A stretch of DNA of 64,000 bases from CAYQJL01 sp964612295 (GTDB taxonomy: Bacteria > Eisenbacteria > RBG-16-71-46 > CAIMUX01 > WJJG01): NCBI GenBank assembly GCA_964612295.1, contig CAZTDY010000004.1, forward strand, positions 79,268 to 143,267. Reading direction: 5' to 3'. Positions 17,542 to 25,388 of the stretch are shown piece by piece (within the stretch, counting starts at the first letter, position 1; the number at the start of each line of letters is the position of its first letter). A program made the translations under genes and the position numbers. Below the pieces are notes generated by a model that saw nothing but the letters and a program-made list of their open reading frames with translations, was not told the DNA's origin and did no database searches.

Positions 17542-18378
17542 ATGGCAGAGGAGTTCGTCCTTCTGGAGCGCGCCAAGGAAAGCGAGCACATCGCGGTATT
17601 GACCCTCAACCGGCCTGAAGCAGGCAATGCGCTCAACACGCCGATGCTCAAGGCCTTCGCCACGCGGCTCGATGAAATCCAGGCCGAAACGAGTTTCCGA
17701 GTCATGGTGATGCGTTCGGTCGGGAAGCACGCCACCTTCGGGGCCGATCTCAAGGAACTCGTGGTCGAGGCAGGCGACGGCTACGAAAACATGCCGCGGG
17801 ATGAGGCGGGCACACATGTCGAGGATGGACGCATCGTGGCCCGCAAGCTGTTCAAGCTCCGCGTGCCGACGATCGGCATTGCACACGGCTTCTGTCTCGG
17901 AGGCGGAGCCGAGTTCTACACGCAGTGTGACGTGTTATACGGCGCGTCGGGGGGCAAGGATGAGGGCGGGCTGATGTACGGTTTTCCGGAACCGACCATC
18001 GGAGTGATGGCCGGTTGGATGGGACCGGAGATGCTCATTCGGAGGATCGGCGCCGGTCATGCACGCGACCTTCTCTTGAGCGGGCGTTTCGTCGGCAGCG
18101 ATGAAGCACTGGCAATGGGAGTCGTCCAGGCCCTCTTCCCTCAGGACGAATTGCTCGGCCGGGCTCTGGCATGGGCGCAGAAGGTCATCGCCAATGCGCC
18201 CCTGGCAATCGAGTCGACGCGCCGCACGCTCAATCGAGTCCAGTACCCCGACTTTGACGCCGTCCTCGCGGCGACAGGTGCGGAGACCGTCGACAACCTG
18301 ATGACCGCCGATTTCGTCAAAGGGGCCACCAAGATTCTGAAGAAGTCGAAAGAGCAGCCGAACTACGAGCGGCGTTAG
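17542..18378 (+). CDS. Enoyl-CoA hydratase/isomerase family protein
   Basis: A 278-residue crotonase-fold protein. It begins AVLTLNRPEAGNALNTPML and has HATFGADLKEL for the first oxyanion-hole strand. The second is HGFCLGGGAEFYTQCD, with Glu at the usual first catalytic position, and the second catalytic Glu region reads FPEPTIGVMAGWMG. It would add water to an enoyl-CoA or diene-CoA. Cyclohexa-1,5-dienecarbonyl-CoA hydratase (Dch/BamR) belongs to this superfamily and would fit the neighbourhood. However, no Dch-specific motif was recognised and the insertion SGGKDEGG near residue 135 is unusual. The ATG at 17542 has AGGAGAG upstream. It is 37 bases after the SDR gene and 16 bases before the thiolase gene. 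Confidence 0.82.
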   Translation: MAEEFVLLERAKESEHIAVLTLNRPEAGNALNTPMLKAFATRLDEIQAETSFRVMVMRSVGKHATFGADLKELVVEAGDGYENMPRDEAGTHVEDGRIVARKLFKLRVPTIGIAHGFCLGGGAEFYTQCDVLYGASGGKDEGGLMYGFPEPTIGVMAGWMGPEMLIRRIGAGHARDLLLSGRFVGSDEALAMGVVQALFPQDELLGRALAWAQKVIANAPLAIESTRRTLNRVQYPDFDAVLAATGAETVDNLMTADFVKGATKILKKSKEQPNYERR

Positions 18379-18394
18379 ATTCAAGGAGGAGTAG

Positions 18395-19600
18395 ATGGCG
18401 TTCCCACTCGATCCCCCCGTCATGGTCATGGCCGGTGCCCGCACCGCATGGGGCAAGTTCACCGGAAGTCTGAAGGAGTTCACCGCCACCGATCTTGCGG
18501 TCATGGCGTCCCGCGGGGCCATCGAACGCAGCGCGGTGTCGCCCGAGAAGTTCGGCCACACCGTGATGTCGGTCACCCGCGCCACGAGCAGCCTCGACGC
18601 GCACCATATGGGTCGTCATGTGGGTCTCAAGGCCGGGCTGCCGCTCGAGGCGGGTGGCCTCATGCTCAACCGGCTCTGCGGGGGATCGATGCAAGCGATG
18701 GTCAACGGTGCCTACATGCTCCAATTCGGGGAGGCCGAGTACGTCCTGACCGGCGGCACCGAGAGTCTGAGCAACTGCCCCCATTCAATGTGGGGCCTGC
18801 GCACTGGGCTGGGACTAGGCCAGGGGGCGATGCACGACACCCTCTGGGATGGTCTGGTCGACACCTACTGCAACCTGGGCATGGGACCTACCGCCGAGAA
18901 GTTGGCCGAGCAATACGGTATCACCCGCGATGAAGCCGACGAGTTTGCGTTGCGCAGTCAGACGCTCACGGCAGCCGCCCAGAAGGAGGATCTCCTCGAC
19001 GAGGAAATCGTCCCGGTCGAGTACACGGTATCTCGCAAGGAGAAGGGGCAGTTGACGGCGGATGAGAACCCCCGGCAGACCACGATCGAGAAACTGGGCA
19101 AGCTGCGCGCGGCTTTCGTGAAGGATGGGCAGGTCACGGCCGGCAATGCCTGCGGCTTGGCCGACGGAGCCGCGGCGGTGGTCATCGGCTCGGCCGCTGC
19201 CGCCCAACGTGACGGCCTCGAGCCACTGGGCGAGTTACTCGCATGGTCGGCGGTCGGCGTCGCCCCCGATATCATGGGGATCGGTCCGGCCCCGGCAATC
19301 CGCACCGTCCTCGAGCGATCCGGGATGACCTTGGATCAGATCGGTCTCTTCGAAATCAACGAGGCGTTCGCCTGCCAGGTGCTCGCCGTCTTGAAGGAGC
19401 TGGGTCTGGAGCAGGACCGGGTGAATGTGCAGGGCGGGTCGATCGCCCTGGGTCACCCGCTGGGAGCGACCGGCGCGCGCCTGATCCTCTCGCTACTTCT
19501 CCAGATGCGTCGCAAGAAGGTCAAGTACGGCATCTGCAGTGCCTGCATTGGTGGCGGACAGGGAATGGCGGTTTTGTTGCGCAATCCGCAGGTGGCCTAG
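18395..19600 (+). CDS. Acetyl-CoA C-acyltransferase (canonical thiolase)
   Basis: A 401-residue degradative thiolase with all classical motifs. Cys95 is in NRLCGGSMQAM, the first His-equivalent segment is NEAFACQ, the second His is in GGSIALGHPLGATG and the C-terminal Cys in CIGGGQGMA. It cleaves 3-oxoacyl-CoA with CoA to release acetyl-CoA. The start ATG at 18395 is behind AAGGAGGAG. It ends the twelve-gene run that begins with the AMP-forming ligase, and a strong stem-loop follows 13 bases after the stop. This is a normal thiolase, in contrast to the Cys-less homologue at 36961. Confidence 0.93.
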   Translation: MAFPLDPPVMVMAGARTAWGKFTGSLKEFTATDLAVMASRGAIERSAVSPEKFGHTVMSVTRATSSLDAHHMGRHVGLKAGLPLEAGGLMLNRLCGGSMQAMVNGAYMLQFGEAEYVLTGGTESLSNCPHSMWGLRTGLGLGQGAMHDTLWDGLVDTYCNLGMGPTAEKLAEQYGITRDEADEFALRSQTLTAAAQKEDLLDEEIVPVEYTVSRKEKGQLTADENPRQTTIEKLGKLRAAFVKDGQVTAGNACGLADGAAAVVIGSAAAAQRDGLEPLGELLAWSAVGVAPDIMGIGPAPAIRTVLERSGMTLDQIGLFEINEAFACQVLAVLKELGLEQDRVNVQGGSIALGHPLGATGARLILSLLLQMRRKKVKYGICSACIGGGQGMAVLLRNPQVA

Positions 19601-19613
19601 TGCCATGACTGGA

Positions 19614-19641
19614 GGGCCACCCGCAGCCGAGTGGGTGGCCC
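19614..19641. terminator. Stem-loop between convergent operons
   Basis: GGGCCACCC at 19614-19622 and GGGTGGCCC at 19633-19641 form a perfect 9-bp stem with a 10-base loop. It lies between the thiolase stop on the plus strand and the stop of the minus-strand gene at 19666. The symmetric stem can serve both strands. No clear run of T follows, so intrinsic termination is likely but not certain. Confidence 0.6.
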
Positions 19642-19665
19642 GCTGGTTTCGACACGCCGGGCTTG

Positions 19666-20496
19666 TCATTGGTCGATCTTGATGGTCTTGATCTTGGATG
19701 GGGTCCCATCAACGACCAGCTTGATCAAATAGAGACCTTGGCTACATCCACGCGCATCCCACTTGAACGCATGCACGCCTCCCGTTTGAAACCCGGGGAG
19801 AAACTGCTCTACCAGACGCCCCTGTACGTCGAAGATGCCCACAGAGACATCAGCAGCCTTGGGCAGAGTGTATCGAATGGATGTCTCCTGTCCGAAGGGC
19901 GCCGGGTACACGACCAAGTCGGCACCGTGCTCCGGTGCCGGTCCGGCGGAACTCCCCTGGCTCGTGTTCCGTATGCTGATTGCGCTGAACCACACGTCAC
20001 CGGGATAGTCGTCCTCGGGCGTCTCGTTCGTATCCCTTGATAGAGCGAGATGGAAGATTGGTCCTTCAGTCATGAAACCCGGAGTGATGATCTCAGAAGA
20101 GCCCAGTTGATCAACACCCCAACCGGAGTCGATCGTCTGAGGGACGGAGCAGTAGGTTTCACCGTCGAAGGCAGGCTACCCGGGGCTGTCCGAGCTGACC
20201 ATCGCGCAGAAGCAGACCTCACCCTCTACATCGAGAGCGGCGGGGATGAAGTAGACTGTGATGGTAATCTCGGCTGCACCGCGCAGTTCTTCCGGAAACG
20301 GAATCGTTGTCGCGGATGGTTCCCAGGAGTCGGCGCGGGTGAAGAGCACGCCGCGCCGACCGTGGGTCATCGACTCGGGATTGGGATTGTGGAAATCGGC
20401 CGGTGTCAGAATGGTCTCCGCCTGTGCGGTGCCGAAGAGGGCAGCCATGATGAAGACCGCTACCAGACCGTACGTAGGATAATCACGCAGATTCAT
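19666..20496 (-). pseudogene. Secreted protein with FlgD-like C-terminal domain, interrupted by an in-frame amber codon
   Basis: Read from 20496, the frame begins with AAGGAGG, ATG and a clear signal peptide (DYPTYGLVAVFIMAALF, then GTAQA). It continues through a beta-rich domain ending SSDSPG, meets TAG at 20178-20176, and carries on in the same frame as PAFDGETYCSVPQTI. It ends in a C-terminal domain, TSIRYTLPKAADVSVGIFD then GLYLIKLVVDG. That last part is the FlgD-like Ig domain seen at the ends of secreted FCB-group proteins. One base change (CAG to TAG) explains the break, so the gene is either freshly inactivated or the base is a sequence error. The total would be 276 residues. Its function is unknown; it is probably surface-located. 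Confidence 0.7.
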
Positions 20497-20804
20497 ATCG
20501 GGCCTCCTTGCACCTGCATTGGTTGCAGCGACGACGGAGATATTGACCATTAGTTTTCGGTGGGAAGGCTACTCCGAACACACGTAGCTCGTAGGAACTG
20601 TGCCCTTTGCGGGACCGCCGACGCTATCCATTGATGAAGATGGATTGTCCTCTCGGCGGGCGGCTGGTAACCTCCCGTCACCGGGGTCGAGTTCTGTCAA
20701 GAGCACGATCGTCGACGATACGGGCGCGCCAACGTTGTGCCCTGTCAGTCGCACTCGCGAGGAATCGGATCGGCCCGTCTGCAAAGCGGGAGAATGGATC
20801 GGGA
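20497..20804. other. Divergent intergenic region
   Basis: About 308 bases separate two divergently read secreted-protein genes. No credible gene was found; the short frames here lack ribosome-binding sites. It contains the left copy of an 18-base direct repeat (20571-20588) matched at 23881-23898. No convincing promoter hexamers were recognised. Confidence 0.5.
20571..20588 (+). repeat. Left copy of direct repeat flanking the TPR-CHAT gene
   Basis: ACTCCGAACACACGTAGC here and ACTCAGAACACACGTAGC at 23881-23898 match at 17 of 18 bases in the same orientation. The bases outside do not match. The right copy is the extreme 3' end of the MBL-fold gene. Confidence 0.6.
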
Positions 20805-23800
20805 GTGACCTATCTTGTGAGGTTCATATCGATCGCTCTGTTGTCGGCCTTGATCCCGGCCCTGTCTCTGCACGCGGAGCCTACCCTGAGCGGCGCGGAT
20901 TCAAGCTGGGCCGAGGTTCTTCGTGGCCAACACAGCGAAGCCGCAGAATCAGCAAGGCGAATCCTCGCCGGTGACCCGGAGAATGCCCGCGCCGCCTGCT
21001 GTTTGGCAGAGGCTCTTTCTCGATCGGGACGCACGGAAGAGGCCACTGCCTACTTCCGAAACCTGGAACTCGCCAACCCCACGTCCTCTTTGGGGCCGCT
21101 CGGTCTCGGAGTCATCGCGACCTGGCAGAATGACTTCGCACTGGCTGAGGTTCTGATCAACCGTGCCCTCGCGCTGGACCCCGTCAATGGAGCACCCATC
21201 ACGGAGCTGGTATGCCGAGAGAGGTTGGGGCTGACCTTCCTTCGCGCGGTTCGTCCGGATGAAGCCTCCGCATGCTTCGAGCGAGTCTTGGCCATGGCTG
21301 ACAGCTTCGGTGAGACACTGGCCTCTATCCATGCAAACTACAACTTGGGGTACACGCGGCTCAACCTAGGCCTGATGGAGGAGGGAAAGGGTCATCTGGA
21401 ACTCGCGCGCCAGGGGGGACGGCGTTTCCAGCTGTTCGATCTGACAGGCGACACCGAGATCCTCCTGTCACTTCTGTCTCGCTGGGAGATGGATCTGGAC
21501 GCCAACCTGACCCACCTTGAATCTGCGCTGACAGCGTACGAGAGTGCCGGCAACTTTTCCCGGCAGGCCGCGTGCCTAAGACACATGGCGACGACGGCGA
21601 CCCATCTGCGCGAGCCAACCGTGGCTATTCAGAGGCTGCGTCGCGGCCGGTTCTTGGCCTTAGCGGCTAGGGACAACCAGGAGGCCAATGCTTGCCTGGC
21701 GAACCTCGCTCAGATCAACCACAACCTGGGAGACTTCGATCAGGCAGTGCGACAATGGCAGGAAGCCATTCGTGTCGCCGGTGACATGTGGCCGAAAGAA
21801 TGGCTTGCGGGGACCTTGACCGCCGTCGGCAAGACCTTGCTCAGCCAGGACCGGCAGGATGAAGCCCTCTTGCACATCGAGCGAGCACTGAACACCCTTG
21901 ATCAAACCAGCCATGGCGAGGCCTATTCGTCAACCTTGCGAGAACTGGGCAGGGCTTTGATCAAGGCGAATAGAACAGCCGAGGGGATCCAACGACTACA
22001 AGAGGCCACCGCTGTCGCCGCACAATGGGATCTTCCCCTGGAGAAGGGCTTGGCCCTCAACGAATTGGGCCACGCCCAGTTGGCGCAGTCCAATCTGTCA
22101 CAGGCCGAGGAGGCATTTGCTGAAGCTGCGGAACTCGTGTCCGGGAAGAACCACTACGAAACAGAGATATCCACCCTGTCCGGACAGGCGAGGATTGCCA
22201 GGCAGCAGGGCAGAAGCATCGAGGCGCTGTCCGTACTGTCCGAAGCGACGGAGATCGCGGAGGGTGTGCGTCGGCGTTCGCGTGGCCCCACGACCGTGCG
22301 GCAGAGCACCGCCGGCAGCAGCCGACAGCTGTACGAAGAGATGATCGATCTGCTCCACGAGATTCACACGCGGCAACCGACCCAAGGGTTCGACCGGCGG
22401 GCTTTCAACATTGTGCAAATGGCCAAGGCTCGTTCGCTTCTCGACATGCTGATGGAGGCCGAGCTCAACCTGCGGTTCCGAGCCCATTCATCATTTCAAC
22501 ACCGGGAGCAAGAGATCCTTGTCGAGATCGCCGGCCTGATCGCACGAGAGCAAGCCGAAGCGTCGGAAGAGGCTGAACAGATCGAATCGGAAATCGAGGA
22601 TCTCGAGGATGAACTGGCGCTGCTGGAAATCCAGATCCGCGAAGCCGATCCACGCTATGCCGAGATCCTCTATCCTCAACCTTCCACCCTTGCGGACCTG
22701 CGGAGTCAGGTGCTCAAAGGTGGCGAGTTACTTCTCGAGTATTGCCTGACCGACAGTGCGTCCTATCTTTGGGCGGTCACCTCTGATTCGTTTGGAATGT
22801 ACCGGCTTCCCGCCAGAAACGTGATCGAAGAACAGGTGAACGCGCTCCTACCTCTACTCAGGGACTACAATCTCACAGGTTCCGACCCGGCCTATTTTGC
22901 CGCCGCAGTCAGCGAGCTGTCCCGGATGTTGATCGGGCCCGTGTTGGACGACCTGGCTGACGCCCGGCGCGTGATCATCACTCCGTACGGCATCCTTCAC
23001 TACTTGCCCTTTGAAGTGCTCCTGACCGAGGATTCGACGGGACCCGCGCAGGCAGGTGCTTACAGTGCCCTTCCCTATCTTATCTCGAGCACCGACGTGC
23101 TCTACGCACCATCGGTAAGCGCCCTGGCCAGGCTGAGGGTGGCCGCCGAAGCGGATTCCGTTCCGCCAGCCACTGAACTGTTGCTGGTGGGTGCATCCGC
23201 GCAGCAGGCACGGGAACAACTGAGTGCCTTTGCTTGGTCGCTACGAGCCGGTGAGCCCATCCCACAGGCCTTTGTCCCCGATGAGGTCAACAGCCTGCGA
23301 GGCATGTTTCCAGAGAGTCGGCGTACCGTTCTCGTGAACAAGGAAGCAACACCCACGCGTTTCAAGCAGGCAGCGGAGCGAGGCTCATACCGTCTCGTCA
23401 CTTCGCCGCCCACGGGGTGTTCAACGAGCGCAGGCCGCAATTCTCGGGATTGCTGCTGAACCAGGACGAGGCCGCAGGAGATGACGGGTTTCTCATGATC
23501 GGCGAAGTTCTCCCATTAGATCTAGACTGCGAACAGGTGGTTCTCGCAACCTGTTCTTCCGCCCTCGGAAAAGAGATCACCGGCGAAGGCCTGATCGGGT
23601 TGACTCAGGCCTTCCTGTACGCGGGGGCTAGATGCGTGGTAGCAACCTTGTGGGAAGTTTCCGGAAAACCGACCTCGCTCTTCATGCGCGAGTTCTATGG
23701 TGATTTGGTCAACACTCACACCCGGGATCGAAATCACGCTCTTTGCGAAGCGAAGCGCGTGCTGATCCGTGACGAGGGCAAGCTCTGGGAAGAGGGCGTC

Positions 23801-23857
23801 CCCCTCTCCCACCCTTTCTTTTGGGCAGGATTCGTGATGATTGGTGAGGGCTCCTGA
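20805..23857 (+). pseudogene. TPR-CHAT protease-like exported protein, broken by a single-base deletion
   Basis: The frame starts at GTG 20805 with a signal peptide (TYLVRFISIALLSALIPA). It continues through about 550 residues of TPR helices (repeated patterns such as ALALDPVNGAPITELVCRE and LALNELGHAQLAQSNLSQA) and a coiled-coil region rich in Glu. The C-terminal CHAT domain follows. Near 23399 the frame is lost: restoring one base turns the sequence into LVHFAAHGVFNERR, the CHAT His motif, and the rest continues in frame 23417-23857 with LATCSSALGKE, the Cys motif, and ends FFWAGFVMIGEG. The deletion removes both catalytic residues from the upstream product. An intact paralogue of the same length lies at 50372. 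It is either a recent pseudogene or a sequencing error. Confidence 0.75.
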
Positions 23858-23878
23858 GACTGCAGAGGTCTCGTACCG

Positions 23879-24775
23879 TCACTCAGAACACACGTAGCCC
23901 ACCATCCCATCGAGCGTCTGACCGACGTAGTGGTACTCGCGCGCCTGAAGATCATCATCGAGGTGAACGAAGTTGGCGTAGTGGGAATCCACAGCCAGCA
24001 TACGTTTGTGGACCCGTTCTTTGATATCGTCGTCCGACTCCTCGAGGAGGTGGCGAACCTCCTTTACCCAGTATACCATTTGCTCGCGAGCCGAGCGAAG
24101 ACGACTCTCCGGATCGTCCACGATCCCGTAGTGCGGATAGGCCATACGGCGGGGCGTCGGACTGAGCGCCTCCAAGCGGCGGATCGACTCCAACGCGATA
24201 TCCAAACGAAACCGCGGGGGCGTTGCCGGCCGCGTGTAGATGTGGTCGGGCAACGGTATCCGCAGGCCGGCCGCCTCCCCTACGAAGAGTATCTCCCCGT
24301 GCATGAAGGAGAGATGATGGGCGGCATGGCCGGGGGTGCTCAAGATCGTGATCCCGGCGCGCTGGGCGGTCGCCCACTCTGTGATCTTCTCGGCCGGCAC
24401 GGGATTCGGGATCTGGTAGGCTTGGGCGATCGGCCCCAGGACCCCCAGGGATCCCTCCCACAGGCGCGCTGGGTCGATCAGATGCTCCCTTGCGCGTTCG
24501 TGGCAAACCACGCGGGCGTCCGGAAAGGCCGCTAGAACATCAGCGGCGGCCCCCGCGTGATCCAGATGAACGTGCGAGACGAGGATGTAGTCCAGGCGCT
24601 GGACACCCTTGGCGCGCAATGCGCCGATCACGCGATCGGCGGTGGCTCTCGGCCCCGGATCGACGATGTAGGTCAGCTCGTCGGTGATCCACGCCCAGCA
24701 ACTCAGGAACTTGCGGTGGCCGATCAGGTCCTGATCAAGATCGATCATCTGCAGGGCAGGACTACGCACCGCCAT
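23879..24775 (-). CDS. MBL-fold metallo-hydrolase
   Basis: A 298-residue metallo-beta-lactamase-fold protein. The metal-binding motif HVHLDHAG is at residues 68-75, with a third His in TPGHAAHHLSF and an Asp/Glu region at FVGEAAGL. A C-terminal helical extension follows (EQMVYWVKEVRHLLEE). Relatives include glyoxalase II-like thioesterases and other hydrolases. Its ATG overlaps the end of bamI by 14 bases on the same strand, so it is translated with the bam operon. A thioesterase that frees CoA from stalled aromatic or alicyclic acyl-CoA esters would make sense, but this is inference. The last residues overlap the right copy of the direct repeat. Confidence 0.8.
   Translation of the reverse strand: MAVRSPALQMIDLDQDLIGHRKFLSCWAWITDELTYIVDPGPRATADRVIGALRAKGVQRLDYILVSHVHLDHAGAAADVLAAFPDARVVCHERAREHLIDPARLWEGSLGVLGPIAQAYQIPNPVPAEKITEWATAQRAGITILSTPGHAAHHLSFMHGEILFVGEAAGLRIPLPDHIYTRPATPPRFRLDIALESIRRLEALSPTPRRMAYPHYGIVDDPESRLRSAREQMVYWVKEVRHLLEESDDDIKERVHKRMLAVDSHYANFVHLDDDLQAREYHYVGQTLDGMVGYVCSE
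23881..23898 (+). repeat. Right copy of direct repeat, within the 3' end of the MBL-fold gene
   Basis: Matches 20571-20588 at 17 of 18 bases. It encodes the last residues (YVCSE) of the MBL-fold protein on the minus strand, so the two repeats bracket the broken TPR-CHAT gene and its upstream region. Confidence 0.6.
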
Positions 24776-25388
24776 TTCCCCCCGGGGCGGCGCTGGAAGA
24801 TGGCGCGGGGAACGCGAGCGCCTCGGTCAGGACGAACGCCGCCTGAAGATACGCTGTCGGACAGAGGGGGAAACACTCCTTGCAGCTGTGGCACTCCTTG
24901 GAGGCAATGGAGGGTATGAAGCTGATTTCCTTCTTGGTTCCTCTCTCCACGAATCCAACCGCGTTCTTCTTTGCGACCTCCGTGCAGTATCTGACACACA
25001 GACCACAGTGAATGCAGAACGAGGTGTCCTTCTCAAAGCGGTTTCTGTCGGCCCCATACTGCTCGGCCAACTCCTGCAAAGCCGGGGAATCCGGGGCATG
25101 GGCCAGCAGCAGTTCCAGAAGCGTCTTGCGGATTCTATCGACCTTCTCGGATCTGGTTCGAATCACTAGGCCCTTTTCAACCGGGTGAACACAGGACACA
25201 ACGAGCTTTGTCGAATCGCCTTCGCCCACCTCGACAATGCAGAGCCGGCAACACCCAAACGGCTCGAGCTTCTCGTGGTGGCAGAGGGTGGGGATCATTA
25301 TCCCCACACTCTGGGCCGCCTCCAGGACGGTCATCCCGGCCCTTGCTCCGACCTCTTGGCCGTCGATCTGTAAGGAGATTCCGCTCAT
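24762..25388 (-). CDS. bamI: Class II benzoyl-CoA reductase, NuoG-N-terminal-like iron-sulfur subunit
   Basis: A 208-residue protein. The N-terminal [2Fe-2S] plant-type ferredoxin domain has Cys in TLCHHEKLEPFGCCRLC. It is followed by the His/Cys region CVHPVEKG and two [4Fe-4S] motifs, FCIHCGLCVRYC and ECHSCKECFPLC. This is the NuoG/HoxU-type fold without the molybdopterin part. It works with the NuoF- and NuoE-like proteins encoded before it to connect the reductase complex to NAD(H) and other donors. The ATG at 25388 overlaps the bamH stop (ATGA), so upstream in-frame codons are rejected. It is the last bam subunit in the order BCDEFGHI seen in Geobacter. Confidence 0.9.
   Translation of the reverse strand: MSGISLQIDGQEVGARAGMTVLEAAQSVGIMIPTLCHHEKLEPFGCCRLCIVEVGEGDSTKLVVSCVHPVEKGLVIRTRSEKVDRIRKTLLELLLAHAPDSPALQELAEQYGADRNRFEKDTSFCIHCGLCVRYCTEVAKKNAVGFVERGTKKEISFIPSIASKECHSCKECFPLCPTAYLQAAFVLTEALAFPAPSSSAAPGGNGGA

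Noticed and set aside
20176..20178. Pyrrolysine at the amber codon
   Set aside because: No pyl genes or methylamine methyltransferases are seen, and TAG is used as a normal stop in many genes of the window.
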